DNA from: Chloroflexota bacterium
GTDB taxonomy: Bacteria; Chloroflexota; Chloroflexia; Chloroflexales; Herpetosiphonaceae
NCBI GenBank assembly: GCA_020161265.1
Contig: JAIUOC010000008.1
Span: 248,001-312,000, forward strand
DNA: 64,000 nt
Direction: 5' to 3'
In this document: positions 25,764-35,338 of the stretch, piece after piece
Numbering within the stretch: the first letter of the stretch is position 1
Layout: every line of letters starts with the position of its first letter
Translations under genes and position numbers: made by a program
The notes under the pieces: model-generated
What the model was told of the DNA's origin: nothing
The model's input: only the letters and a program-made list of their open reading frames with translations
Database searches by the model: none

Positions 25764-26660
25764 ATGATTGCTTGTCCTGTCTGTAATGCGACCAACCAAA
25801 CAGGTGCGTTATTTTGTGAAATGTGTGGCCATCGTTTGCCAACCGTGGCAGCGGCGGTCACCCCACCGCGTGCGGTTGCAGGTGGCGTTCAATGCCCAAC
25901 CTGTAAGCATATTGCTACGCCTGGCGAGGCTTTTTGTGATGAATGTGGCACGCCGTTGAATGTTGGAGTTGTCGCTGCTCCCGCTGTGCCAGTTGCGCCT
26001 GCGCCCGTTGCACCGAGTGTTCAGCCCGCGCCTCAGCCCAGTTATCCCGCACCGCAACCGATTGCCAATGCAGCACCAAGCTGCCCAAGCTGTCGCGCGG
26101 CGGTTATTCCTGGCGAGGCTTTTTGCGATAACTGTGGTGCTTCGTTGTTGGCGGGCGCACCTGCTGCTCCAGCCGCTCGACCAGTTGCTCCTGCACCTGT
26201 GCAGCCAAGCTATGCACCGCCAGTCCAAGCTGCTCCGGTTGTGCCAGCAGCGCCGGTTTACACGCCACCACCAGCGCCCGTTGTGCCAAAACCACCTGTG
26301 GCAGCGCCCGTTGTTCCGGCAGCGGTTGGCATTCAATCGTTGGCGGGGTTTGTGCTGGTAACAGCAGCGGGCACACGGATTAATTTGCCAGCCAAAGCCG
26401 AGATTGTGGTAGGCCGCGAAGATGCTGTCTCGAATAATTACCCTGATGTTGATTTAAACCCCCATAATGGCTTGGCCGATGGCGTTGGCCGTCGCCATGC
26501 CCGAATTTTTGTGCGGGCTGGCGTGGTGCAACTTGAAGATTTGGATAGCACCAATGGAACAACCGTGAATAAACAACGGCTCCAAGCTCGCCAAGTAGTT
26601 AATTTAAATGTTGGCGATGAAATTCGCCTTGGACGATGTGTGTTGCAATGGCAACGCTAG
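25764..26660 (+). CDS. Triple zinc-ribbon and FHA domain protein
   Basis: This 298-residue protein has three N-terminal zinc ribbons: CPVC-CEMC near residues 4-21, CPTC-CDEC near 43-60 and CPSC-CDNC near 107-124. A Pro/Ala/Val-rich linker follows, then a C-terminal FHA domain (about 213-298) with VGRE, RRHARIF and STNGTTVN. FHA domains bind phospho-threonine. Its gene sits directly before a pseudokinase and near two Ser/Thr kinases, so it may be a substrate or scaffold of those kinases. The start at 25764 has GGAG about 10 bases upstream; the longer frame from 25746 is less likely. It stops 15 bases before the next gene. Confidence 0.85.
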   Translation: MIACPVCNATNQTGALFCEMCGHRLPTVAAAVTPPRAVAGGVQCPTCKHIATPGEAFCDECGTPLNVGVVAAPAVPVAPAPVAPSVQPAPQPSYPAPQPIANAAPSCPSCRAAVIPGEAFCDNCGASLLAGAPAAPAARPVAPAPVQPSYAPPVQAAPVVPAAPVYTPPPAPVVPKPPVAAPVVPAAVGIQSLAGFVLVTAAGTRINLPAKAEIVVGREDAVSNNYPDVDLNPHNGLADGVGRRHARIFVRAGVVQLEDLDSTNGTTVNKQRLQARQVVNLNVGDEIRLGRCVLQWQR

Positions 26661-26675
26661 TGTGATGTAGCAGTT

Positions 26676-28808
26676 ATGAGTGGACAGGCCACGTTTCAAC
26701 AAGGACGCTACCAAGTACGCAATGAGCTGTTTCGCGATGAATGCGGCGTGATGTATTTGGCGGTCGATGGCAAGATGGCAGGCCGCGAGGTTGGCTTGCG
26801 CCAACTCAATGATGGTGTTTTAGATGCAACCTCGTTGCAACGCTTGGCGCAATTAAACCAAGCGGCCTTGCCCTCGGTCTATGATTTATTCGAGGAGCAT
26901 GGCCAGCGCTATTTGGTGTTGGAATATCCGCGTGGCCAAACCTTGGCCGATGTCGCGCTTGGGCCGCGTTTGCGCGAGGGCGTGGTGCTGGCGTGGGCCA
27001 AGCAAATTGCCGAAGGTTTGCGCTATTTGCATAGCCAAGGCTTTGTGCATGGCGATATTCAGCCGCAAAATATCGTGCTGCAAGATGGCCGCCGCATTAA
27101 ATTGCTTGGTGGTTTGCCCGCTGGCTGCCCCAAAAACGCTGGTTCGCGCTATGCAGCACCCGAAATTTGGAGCGGCGCGACGGCCACGCCAGCCTCAGAT
27201 ATTTATGCTTTGGGCGCAACGCTGCACCACTTGCTGACTGGCACTGACCCCAATACCCAGCCGCTAATGGCTTTTGCTCCGCCTGATGTGCGACGGCCCG
27301 ATCTTTCGCCAGCGGTTTCGCATGCGATTGTCAAAGCTCTGAGCCAACAACCGCAACAACGTTTTGCCAATATCGAGCAATTTGTGGTGGCTTTGAGCCA
27401 AACCAGCAGTACCCATGAATCGGCGGGCGATTTGCCAGTAATTGGCTTTACGCCTTCGATTTTGCCTAGCACACCAGCCGATGGCCCAACTCAACGCTAT
27501 GTGCCCTCGGAAAGCTCGCCAATTCCGGTGCCGCCTGGCCGTGGTTCTACCGCTCAATACGATCAGGCGATGCTTGAGCAATTGCTCATTCCTGATCGCG
27601 ATCTTGGGCCAGCGCCTTCGATTTTGCCCAAACGCCCAGCTCAACAAAATAGTCGGGCTGGGTTGATTGTGCTAGGGGTGTTTATTGGCTTGGCCTTATT
27701 AGCGGGCGCATGGCTATTATTCAAGCCTAAGGGCAATGCCTTTGTTAATGCCACGCAGGTTGCCAACAATGGCTTGCCGACCGTTACCCGTGATGAAGGG
27801 ATTTTGCTAAGTGATAGCGCCAAAACCGCCACCGCTTTGGCCGCAATTCCGCCTGCAACTCAAATTCCAACCCTCGATGTGCCACGGGCGACCGCTGATG
27901 CGATTCAAACATTTACCGTTGCAACCCAATTAGCCTTTGATGATGCGCTTGATGCCCGCTATCAGCGTGGTATGGCCTACGAAGAAACTGGTCAATATGG
28001 CTTGGCATTAAGCGAATATGACGAAATTTTGCGCCAAGACCCGACCTATAAAGATACTCAGGCACGCCGCGACCGAATTAAGATTTTTGTTGATGCCACG
28101 GCAACGGCTGGCCCTCAACAAACCACGATTGCTGGCGGCACGGCCACCGCTGTCGCTCAACCAAGCCCAACTGCTTTGCCAGCTACCCCAACTGCCACGC
28201 CAATTGGCCAAATCGTTGGCGATAGCTTCAATGGCAGCACACTTGAGCCGCGTTTGTGGGCTGGCGAAACTCGCGATGGCACAATTCAATTAACTAATGG
28301 CGAATTGCAACTCGCGGCAACCAGTGCCACCTGCTATCCAGTTGTGCGCACGATTACCGATACGCTGTTTCCGGTCAACAACTTTACCTTGAGCGTAACC
28401 TTCCGCTACTCCGATGTCACGGCCTTGGGCACGGGCTTTATGCTGGCTGATGCAATGGCTACGCCCTGTGGCGAAACCGATCGGGCTGGGACAAGTTGGG
28501 GCGGCATTTGGCAAGACGAAACACAAGGGCTAATCGTCGAATTCCATCGCGATCAAACGGCTGATAACGAATTAAAAGATATTCGCTTGCCCTATACCAA
28601 CGGCCAAATTGATACCGCCGAACATACCTTGATCATTCAACAGCGGAATGGTCAGCAAACCTTCATTCTTGATGGCAATGTGCTATTCACTGAACAAGCT
28701 GGTGCACAACCGCAAGTACTTTGGTTTGGCAACCCAAGCCGCACCGCGATTGCCTCGCCCTGGACAGTGCTGAATATTCTGAGTGTTGATCTGCGCGAAG
28801 AACTATAA
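26676..28808 (+). CDS. Ser/Thr pseudokinase with membrane anchor and lectin-like domain
   Basis: This 710-residue protein has an STK-like domain at 10-265 that looks catalytically dead. The VAIK lysine position reads VGLRQ. The catalytic loop is HGDIQPQN, so the aspartate is kept but the HRD arginine is lost. The DFG motif is replaced by LLGGLP. A membrane helix lies at about 327-349. The extracytoplasmic part has a TPR-like segment (about 420-475, with YQRGMAYEETGQYGLALSEYD) and then a concanavalin-like domain (about 512-710). A dead kinase with a sensor-like exterior suggests allosteric control of a partner kinase rather than phosphoryl transfer. It is 15 bases after the FHA gene and is followed by a strong terminator. 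Confidence 0.85.
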   Translation: MSGQATFQQGRYQVRNELFRDECGVMYLAVDGKMAGREVGLRQLNDGVLDATSLQRLAQLNQAALPSVYDLFEEHGQRYLVLEYPRGQTLADVALGPRLREGVVLAWAKQIAEGLRYLHSQGFVHGDIQPQNIVLQDGRRIKLLGGLPAGCPKNAGSRYAAPEIWSGATATPASDIYALGATLHHLLTGTDPNTQPLMAFAPPDVRRPDLSPAVSHAIVKALSQQPQQRFANIEQFVVALSQTSSTHESAGDLPVIGFTPSILPSTPADGPTQRYVPSESSPIPVPPGRGSTAQYDQAMLEQLLIPDRDLGPAPSILPKRPAQQNSRAGLIVLGVFIGLALLAGAWLLFKPKGNAFVNATQVANNGLPTVTRDEGILLSDSAKTATALAAIPPATQIPTLDVPRATADAIQTFTVATQLAFDDALDARYQRGMAYEETGQYGLALSEYDEILRQDPTYKDTQARRDRIKIFVDATATAGPQQTTIAGGTATAVAQPSPTALPATPTATPIGQIVGDSFNGSTLEPRLWAGETRDGTIQLTNGELQLAATSATCYPVVRTITDTLFPVNNFTLSVTFRYSDVTALGTGFMLADAMATPCGETDRAGTSWGGIWQDETQGLIVEFHRDQTADNELKDIRLPYTNGQIDTAEHTLIIQQRNGQQTFILDGNVLFTEQAGAQPQVLWFGNPSRTAIASPWTVLNILSVDLREEL

Positions 28809-28823
28809 CCACGTTTAAGTGTT

Positions 28824-28860
28824 AGCCCCTTGCTTGTAAATCAGGCAGGGGGCTTTTTTT
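28824..28860 (+). terminator. Intrinsic terminator after the pseudokinase
   Basis: AGCCCCTTGCTT pairs with AGGCAGGGGGCT (two G-T pairs) and is followed by a T-run of about 8. It ends the FHA-pseudokinase transcript. Confidence 0.85.
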
Positions 28861-28978
28861 GATCGATACGGCGGCACATAGCTAAAAAATTGCTTTTCAG
28901 CCAATTACAACGCTGAATTAATCTGCAGAAATTTGGGCTAGCCTGACCATTTAAACTATATTTTGATGATTGAATCGA

Positions 28979-28984
28979 CTATAA
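28979..28984 (+). promoter_or_regulatory. -10 element of kinase gene
   Basis: TATAAT lies about 45 bases upstream of the kinase start at 29028, in an AT-rich region following the terminator. A good -35 is not obvious. Confidence 0.4.
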
Positions 28985-29027
28985 TAGCAATGTTATGGTT
29001 AAGTAGCTCTGTGGTGAGGCAATTGGC

Positions 29028-30956
29028 ATGTTGAAAAGTGGCACAATTATTCAGGATCGCTACACGATTGTGCGGCCCTTAGGCAGCGGCGGCTTTGGGG
29101 CGGTCTTTTTGGCCACCGATGGTCGCTTGGGCCAGCGCAATGTGGCGATTAAATATTTTGCTACTGCTCATATGCGCCCCGATGAACTCGATTCGTTGGC
29201 GCATTTGTTTCAGCAAGAAGCTCACACGTTGGCCAGTTTGAGCCACCCCAATCTCGCTCCAGTGCTTGATTATTTTGCGGTTGATGATGGTTGGATGTTG
29301 GTGATGGGCTATGTGCCAGGCGAGTCGTTATCGGCCTTGCAAAAACGGCTCAACGGCCCCTTCGGCGAGCAACAGGTAATCGATTGGGCAATTGAGTTGT
29401 GCCATGTGTTGGAATATTTGCATAACCAACGCCCACCACTAATTTTCCGCGATCTCAAGCCTGCCAACATTATGCGCACTCCCGAAGGCAAAGTTATTTT
29501 GATCGATTTTGGGATTGTGCGGCGCTTCAAAGAGGGTCAGCACCAAGATACGATTCAAATTGGCACGCCTGGCTATGCGCCACCAGAGCAATATGGCGGC
29601 CAAACCGAGCCACGCTCCGATTTATATAGCCTTGGCTCGACGATGTATGTGTTGTTGACCAACGAGCGCGTGACCAGTGGCTTGCGTTTGCCGCCAGTTA
29701 GTCAAAGTGTTGAGTGGGTTTCGCCTGCACTTGATGATTTGATTACCCAATTAACCTCGCTGCATATTAATCAACGGCCTGCTTCGGCTGCGGCTGTGCG
29801 TGCCGAATTGGAGCGAATTCGCGATACGCCAATGGTGCCAATCGCCGATCCTTTTGCGATTGTGCCGCAAGCCGCGCCCTACCGCAATGCCGAAGCGCCA
29901 ACGCGGGTCAATCCACAGATACAACAACAGCAAAGCTATGGGCATGCCAGCGTTACGCCCCAGTCAATTCAGGCAACTCCCCAGCCTGTAATCAATCAGC
30001 GCCAAGCTCAGATTTGGCCTTGGCTACTGCTGTTTGTTCTATTGTTTGGTGGTGGCGGGGCGGGCTGGTGGTATCTCAATCGTTCGAATCAAACGGATCA
30101 ACCGCTCGTTGTGCCAACTCAGCCCAGTGCTTTGCCCGATAGTGCCGAGGGCGATTTAATTATATCCTCGCGTGACGGCAACAGTGGCGCATACACCTTG
30201 CTCAGTTTGGATATCCCGACGGGCACGGTGAGCGAAGTTGTGCCGCATCACGATGATAATGCCATTGCTTCACGGCGACGGAGCGATGGCCGTGTAGCCT
30301 ACTCGCATGGGGTTGATGGGCTTGAGCAGATTTTTACGATTAGCGCTAATGGCAGTGATGAGCGGCAATTGACCAGCGCCCCAGGCGAAAGCCGTGCCCC
30401 ACGTTGGTCGCCTGATGGGAGCAAAATTGCCTTCGAAAGCGACCGTGATCGCAGCAATAACAATAGTTTTGATATTTATATTATGGATGCTGATGGCTCG
30501 AATGTGCAGCGGGTGACGGCGGAAGGCGGCTGGCAAGGTGGCCCCGCCTGGTCGCCCGATGGCACAAAGCTGGCGTTTCACAGTCAAACCAGCGGCCTCT
30601 ATGAAATTGTGGTGCTTGATTTGACCGCCAACAAGCAATATTTGTTGGCCAGCGTCGATGATAGTGCTTTTTGGGCCGATTGGTCGCCCGATGGTCAAAC
30701 GATTGCCTTTATGACTGGCGATAACGATAGCCGCACCAAAATTTACACCGTACCAACTAGCGGCGGCGAACCACGCGAGCTAACTAACCTTGGCACTGGC
30801 AAAAATCGTTGGCCGCGTTGGTCGCCGGATGGGCGCTATTTGGCGTTTGAAAGCTATCGCAACGATCATTGGGGCATTTATCTGCAAAATCTGGCAACTG
30901 GCAAGGTTGAAGCACTCTCCGATGGCACGCGCCACGATCGCTGGCCATCATGGTAA
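29028..30956 (+). CDS. Membrane Ser/Thr protein kinase with PD40 propeller
   Basis: This 642-residue transmembrane kinase of the PknB/Hanks type has a glycine loop LGSGGFGAVF, VAIKYF with the lysine near residue 40, FRDLKPAN near 140-147 and DFGIVR near 158-163, so it appears active. The HRD histidine is Phe here, a common tolerated change. After a linker, one membrane helix (about 327-349) leads to an extracytoplasmic PD40-type beta-propeller (about 375-642) with repeated RWSPDG blades. Such a propeller likely senses or binds a ligand in the envelope. GAGG lies about 9 bases before the ATG. It follows the pseudokinase with its own promoter. Confidence 0.93.
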   Translation: MLKSGTIIQDRYTIVRPLGSGGFGAVFLATDGRLGQRNVAIKYFATAHMRPDELDSLAHLFQQEAHTLASLSHPNLAPVLDYFAVDDGWMLVMGYVPGESLSALQKRLNGPFGEQQVIDWAIELCHVLEYLHNQRPPLIFRDLKPANIMRTPEGKVILIDFGIVRRFKEGQHQDTIQIGTPGYAPPEQYGGQTEPRSDLYSLGSTMYVLLTNERVTSGLRLPPVSQSVEWVSPALDDLITQLTSLHINQRPASAAAVRAELERIRDTPMVPIADPFAIVPQAAPYRNAEAPTRVNPQIQQQQSYGHASVTPQSIQATPQPVINQRQAQIWPWLLLFVLLFGGGGAGWWYLNRSNQTDQPLVVPTQPSALPDSAEGDLIISSRDGNSGAYTLLSLDIPTGTVSEVVPHHDDNAIASRRRSDGRVAYSHGVDGLEQIFTISANGSDERQLTSAPGESRAPRWSPDGSKIAFESDRDRSNNNSFDIYIMDADGSNVQRVTAEGGWQGGPAWSPDGTKLAFHSQTSGLYEIVVLDLTANKQYLLASVDDSAFWADWSPDGQTIAFMTGDNDSRTKIYTVPTSGGEPRELTNLGTGKNRWPRWSPDGRYLAFESYRNDHWGIYLQNLATGKVEALSDGTRHDRWPSW

Positions 30957-30968
30957 TGCGTTTATAAT

Positions 30969-31172
30969 GGGGGCCAGGGATCAGGGATCAGGGGTCAGAG
31001 CTTAGGCTTGTACCTGCTTGTGTACTTCGTTTCCTTCGCAGATCAAGATTTTAACATAGAGGCGGAGAGATGTGAGGCGCTAGGCTTTTGGCTATCGGAA
31101 TGATTAAAAGGTTTGGCAAGGGCAGTGGATTGGCACGGGAGACTGATCCCCAGCCCCCAATAACCGACCCCT
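30969..31172. repeat. MITE-like intergenic element with imperfect terminal inverted repeats
   Basis: The left end carries AGGGATCAGGGATCAGGGG and the right end the inverted form (CTGATCCCCAGCCCCC). Between them is a module with TTAACATAGAGGCGGAGAG and GAGGCGCTAGGC. The same ends and module recur near 50738-50878 and, in parts, at 35759, 44291, 45216 and 60714. No transposase is encoded. Confidence 0.55.
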
Positions 31173-31181
31173 AAACAGATT

Positions 31182-33122
31182 ATGCGCGAACGATATCGGT
31201 TTGTCGAACAACTTGGAAAAGGTGGTTTTGCCACTGTTTGGCTTGCCTACGATCAACAGATCGGTGGGCTATGTGCGGTTAAACAAAGTATTGCCGCCGA
31301 ACCCGAAGTTGTCGAGATGCTCGAAGCCGAAGCCACTATTTTGGCGGGTCTTGCCCATCCGTCGTTGCCGCGCATTCGCGATCATTTTGTGCACGAAGGC
31401 CGTGCCTGTGTCGTAATGGATTATATCGAGGGCGTTGACCTAAGTGTGTTGCTGGCAACCGAGCACGATGGGATTGCGCCCAAACGGGTGGTTGAATGGG
31501 CACAGCAATTGTGTACTGCGGTGCAATATATTCACACCCTGCCGCAACCTGTGCTGCACCGCGATATTAAGCCATCGAATATCAAGCTCACGCCTGATGG
31601 TCGCTTAGTCTTGATTGATTTTGGGATTGCGCGTGATCTCAAGGTTTCGAGTTTGGGTTTGCGGCGGGCGGTGACTGCTGGTTATTCGCCGCCAGAGCAA
31701 TATCGCGGCCAAACTGATGCGCGTTCGGATATTTATGCCCTAGCAGCGACGATTTATGCCTTATTGACTGGGCGTGCACCGCTGGCAGCTCCTGCGCGGT
31801 TGATTGGCGAAAGCTTGCCTGCACCCTCAGCCTTGCGCCCCAGTTTGCCAAGTGCTTTAGATCAGCCGTTGTTACGTGGGTTGGCCTTGGAGCCAGCAGC
31901 ACGTCAGCAATCGGCGGGCCAGTTGGCTTTAGAATTGATGACTGCTTGGCGTTCGGTGCAGCCAGCTAGCCCCAAGTTGCCCAACATTCGCACCAAACCG
32001 TTGATTCAAACCCGCACTTGGCGACATTGGTTGGGGTTAGGTTTGGTTGGCAGCCTTAGTTTGGGTGGCTTTAGTGCAACGATTTGGAGCTTGCTCAATC
32101 AACAAAATGCGGCTGAGGCCTCGCCCAATTGGCAAACCTATTTTCCAGCATTGTTGAATAATAGTGCGACTTCGGCTCCGTTGTTCACGCCAACGCCCGC
32201 GCCAACCAGCACACCCGCGCCGACTGCTACGCCCGCGCCAACCTCGACGATCCAGCCATTGATTGCCGGATTAACTGGCTATTTCTTTGTGGGCATGCGC
32301 GAAGATGATGGCGATTATCAAATTTATCGAATTCCAGCGATGGGCGGCGAACCGCAGCAATTGACGACGCTTGGCTCAAATTATGGTGGAGTGGTGTCGC
32401 CCGATGGTCGGCAAATCGCCTTTACCTCCGAGCGCGATGGCCGCGAACAAGTCTATGTGATGAAGGTTGATGGCAGCGATCAGCGGCGCGTGACCAATGA
32501 CCCTGGGCGTTGTGAATACCCAAGTTGGTCGCCTGATGGCAAACAATTGGCCTATGCCCATCGGCGGCTTGATGATCTGAAGGAAAATAGTTCAACGATT
32601 TATATTCAAGCGCTTGATCAAACCGAGGGCCAGCAATTAACCAAAATGTGGGGCACAATGCCAACTTGGGGCCAGCAAGGAATTGTGTTCACCAGCCGCG
32701 ATATTGTTGAGAATATCGAGCAACTAGGTTTGGCTATTATTCAGCCCGATGGTAGCGGCTTGAAAATTATTAACCCAACCCGCGACCGCGACGAACATTA
32801 TGCCGAATGGTCGCCTGATGGCAAATCTATCGCCTATGTGGCTGGCGATAGTCAGCGCACAATTACCCGCCAAATTTGGGTGATGAACGCCGATGGTTCC
32901 AATCCGCATCCGCTGACCAAGGGGCTTGGTGGGGTAACTCAGCCGCGTTGGTCGCCCGATGGCAAATGGATTGTCTTTTTGGCGAAGTGGGGCATGCCCG
33001 ACGATTTGCAAAATAATCGCCCGCGCTTCAATGTGTGGGTTGTCTCAACCGAGGGCGGGCCAGCCAAGCCCTTTACCATCTCCGAGGCCAACAAATTTGG
33101 GCTAGGTTGGGGGCCACGCTAG
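31182..33122 (+). CDS. Membrane Ser/Thr protein kinase with PD40 propeller (second)
   Basis: This 646-residue kinase has LGKGGFATVWL, CAVKQS with the catalytic lysine near residue 31, HRDIKPSN near 125-132 and DFGIAR near 145-150, so it looks active. Then come a membrane helix (about 284-303), a Thr/Pro/Ala linker (TPAPTSTPAPTATPAP) and a PD40 propeller (about 363-646) with repeated WSPDGK blades. It shares architecture with the kinase just upstream, consistent with duplication. It lacks a strong ribosome site; the ATG at 31182 lies 9 bases after the repeat element. Its last four bases overlap the convergent histidine kinase gene. Confidence 0.92.
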   Translation: MRERYRFVEQLGKGGFATVWLAYDQQIGGLCAVKQSIAAEPEVVEMLEAEATILAGLAHPSLPRIRDHFVHEGRACVVMDYIEGVDLSVLLATEHDGIAPKRVVEWAQQLCTAVQYIHTLPQPVLHRDIKPSNIKLTPDGRLVLIDFGIARDLKVSSLGLRRAVTAGYSPPEQYRGQTDARSDIYALAATIYALLTGRAPLAAPARLIGESLPAPSALRPSLPSALDQPLLRGLALEPAARQQSAGQLALELMTAWRSVQPASPKLPNIRTKPLIQTRTWRHWLGLGLVGSLSLGGFSATIWSLLNQQNAAEASPNWQTYFPALLNNSATSAPLFTPTPAPTSTPAPTATPAPTSTIQPLIAGLTGYFFVGMREDDGDYQIYRIPAMGGEPQQLTTLGSNYGGVVSPDGRQIAFTSERDGREQVYVMKVDGSDQRRVTNDPGRCEYPSWSPDGKQLAYAHRRLDDLKENSSTIYIQALDQTEGQQLTKMWGTMPTWGQQGIVFTSRDIVENIEQLGLAIIQPDGSGLKIINPTRDRDEHYAEWSPDGKSIAYVAGDSQRTITRQIWVMNADGSNPHPLTKGLGGVTQPRWSPDGKWIVFLAKWGMPDDLQNNRPRFNVWVVSTEGGPAKPFTISEANKFGLGWGPR

Positions 33123-34597
33123 GCTGCATCGGCTAGGGCGGCTGGATTGTAGGGCAATGGTTCACATACCAAGGCCAAGGGAAATGCCACATAAAAGGTT
33201 GTGCCTTCTTCCTCGATGCTTTCAAAATAGATCGAACCATGATTCATTTCTACGAGGGCTTTAGCGATCGATAAGCCTAAGCCTGTGCCACCTGCGGCGC
33301 GTGAAAGTGGATTATCGTTGCGAAAAAAACGCCCAAAAATGCGCGGCTGTTCGCGTAGCGAAATACCAATCCCTGTATCGCGCACGACTACCAACACATC
33401 ATCGATCCGTTGTTGCACTTCAAGCTGAATCTGGCCATGTTCAGGCGTATATTTGATCGCATTGCTAATTAGATGATGGCTAATTTGGCGAATATGCAGC
33501 GGGTCGAGGCTCAAAAGCGGTAATTCATTCGGCAATAAACAATCTAGTTGCAATTTTTTGCGCTCAGCGCGGGGCCGAAATTCATCAAGCACTGCGCTCA
33601 ACACCTGGCGTAAATCGACAGGCTGCGGCGTATGCTCATTGCGTTGAGTTTCCAGCCGCGCCAAATCAACCACATCGTTCATCAACTCGGTCAGGCGTTG
33701 GATGTTGCGCCCGATGCCTTCGATATAGCTAATTTCCTCGGCGCTAAAATGCTCGGGGTTACTCCACAATAGCATATCAGCAAAGCCACGAATGCTGGTC
33801 AACGGCGAACGTAATTCATGGGCTGCCAAAGCCATAAAATCGCTGCGCAAGCGTTCGCTCTCAACCCGGGCGCTAATATCTTGCAAAATTGCCACCGCCC
33901 CAATCCGTCGATCGTCGATCCAAATTGGGTTGGCACTGAGGCGATAGGTGCGACCAGCAAAACAAACTCGTTCGGCGGGCTTGATATGCGGGCGACCAAG
34001 TGCTTGATCCAAGGCTGGTTGCACAGCTTCGAGCGCAGCATAAAAGCGCAAACTCAAATTGGGCTGTTCGTGGTTGGTTTGTAGGCGTTCAGCTTCGGCC
34101 ATGGCAATAATGTTGTAGGCGGCAGTATTGAGCAAAATAATCTGACCAAGCTGATCGCAAACGATCACGCCATCGTCGATTGCCGCCAAAATTGCCCGTT
34201 CGCGCTGGGTTTCGCGGCGCTGGGTATCGAGCAAATTGGTAAAATGCTCGGCGGCCAAGTTAATCGATTGAGCTAATTCGCCCAATTCGTCAGTGCCTAA
34301 ATTGGGTGCTCGTACACTTAAATCGGCGGTTGCTAGCACATCGACGACAGCAGTTAATTGCTGAATTGCGCGGCGTTTACGTTGCAGCATCACGATTAAA
34401 CCAATGTGGAGCAACAGCCATAATGCCCCAAGGCTGATTAAAAACCAATGCCACCAATCGAAACGCGCCAGCCAAAGGCCATAGCCAATTAAACCAAGCC
34501 CCAAAACCCCAACGGCAATTGCCATCAGATAGACCAACCGAATTAGCTGATTGAGCGCCAACCCACCGCGTGCGTGCAACTGCATAGCCATTCTCAT
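33119..34597 (-). CDS. Membrane sensor histidine kinase (HAMP-PAS)
   Basis: This 492-residue protein has two transmembrane helices (about 20-42 and 50-70) with only a short loop between them. A HAMP linker (about 70-125), a PAS domain (about 130-245) and HisKA with the phospho-acceptor H260 (ALAAHELRSPLTS) follow. The HATPase domain has an N box with HLISNAIKYTPE, a G1 DTGIGI and a G2 GTGLGLS. With almost no external domain it probably senses through the membrane or through PAS. No response regulator is adjacent. It is convergent with, and overlaps by 4 bases, the kinase upstream. Confidence 0.93.
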   Translation of the reverse strand: MRMAMQLHARGGLALNQLIRLVYLMAIAVGVLGLGLIGYGLWLARFDWWHWFLISLGALWLLLHIGLIVMLQRKRRAIQQLTAVVDVLATADLSVRAPNLGTDELGELAQSINLAAEHFTNLLDTQRRETQRERAILAAIDDGVIVCDQLGQIILLNTAAYNIIAMAEAERLQTNHEQPNLSLRFYAALEAVQPALDQALGRPHIKPAERVCFAGRTYRLSANPIWIDDRRIGAVAILQDISARVESERLRSDFMALAAHELRSPLTSIRGFADMLLWSNPEHFSAEEISYIEGIGRNIQRLTELMNDVVDLARLETQRNEHTPQPVDLRQVLSAVLDEFRPRAERKKLQLDCLLPNELPLLSLDPLHIRQISHHLISNAIKYTPEHGQIQLEVQQRIDDVLVVVRDTGIGISLREQPRIFGRFFRNDNPLSRAAGGTGLGLSIAKALVEMNHGSIYFESIEEEGTTFYVAFPLALVCEPLPYNPAALADAA

Positions 34598-34681
34598 TAC
34601 TCAAATTGCCCAATGCTAGCAGCCCAAAGTTAAGCCTTGATTATGGTCGTGTTTAAGCTATATTTTACATTTTGGGCAATA

Positions 34682-34709
34682 TTGAGTATTGGCTAGATTC
34701 GAGTATTAT
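34682..34709 (+). promoter_or_regulatory. Promoter of coiled-coil membrane gene
   Basis: TTGAGT at 34682-34687 and TATTAT at 34704-34709 are separated by 16 bases, and the next gene starts about 46 bases downstream. Confidence 0.45.
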
Positions 34710-34755
34710 TTAAGCCAAATGCAGCCATCTATTGATGGTATGGAGAGCCAAATCG

Positions 34756-35328
34756 ATGAGCGAACAAAGCGATGCTCCCAAACCAATTGTGATTAAACAA
34801 AAACGGGGATGTTTGGCCACCCTTGTGGGTTCGGCCTTGACGATTATCGTTAGTGCTGGACTGGGGGCGGCATTGGCGCTCTTGGTGATGTGGTATGGCC
34901 CGCGTAATTTTGGGGTTAGCTTTCCCGATAGCACTGGGCGGATCGCTGCGCTTGAACAAGCCCAACAAACCGCAATCATCCAACAGACTGATCAGGCAGC
35001 GACCTTGCGGGGCTTAGCCGATTTGCGTGGCTCGGTCGATGGCTTGCGCGAGCGCGTGCAAACGATTGAGAGCAAACTCAATACCCGCGAAACCGACCTT
35101 GATAGCCTGCAAAAACAAATCGACTCGAATCTTGATGGCTTATTGGCGATTCAATCACGCCTAAATGAGCTTGAATCGATTCCTGCCAATGCGGCCTTGA
35201 CCAATCGGCTTGATAGCGTTGAACAAGATTTAGCCAGCATTGGCAGTACTTTGGAGCGGCTACGAATCGCTTTAGGGGCGACTGCGCCAACCGCTAGCCC
35301 ACAACCAACCGCCACCCCAACTCGTTAA
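34756..35328 (+). CDS. Single-pass coiled-coil membrane protein
   Basis: This 190-residue protein has a short basic cytoplasmic N-terminus and one transmembrane helix (about 24-46, rich in A, L, G, V). An extracytoplasmic coiled coil with regular heptads (about 60-175) and a short PTASPQPTATPT tail follow. Function is not recognised; such proteins often organise or tether envelope complexes. The ATG at 34756 has GGAGAG about 11 bases upstream, whereas the longer frame begins with MMVWRAKS and is unlikely. It stops 10 bases before an Asp23-like gene, with which it is probably co-transcribed. Confidence 0.7.
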   Translation: MSEQSDAPKPIVIKQKRGCLATLVGSALTIIVSAGLGAALALLVMWYGPRNFGVSFPDSTGRIAALEQAQQTAIIQQTDQAATLRGLADLRGSVDGLRERVQTIESKLNTRETDLDSLQKQIDSNLDGLLAIQSRLNELESIPANAALTNRLDSVEQDLASIGSTLERLRIALGATAPTASPQPTATPTR

Positions 35329-35338
35329 GGAGCCAACT

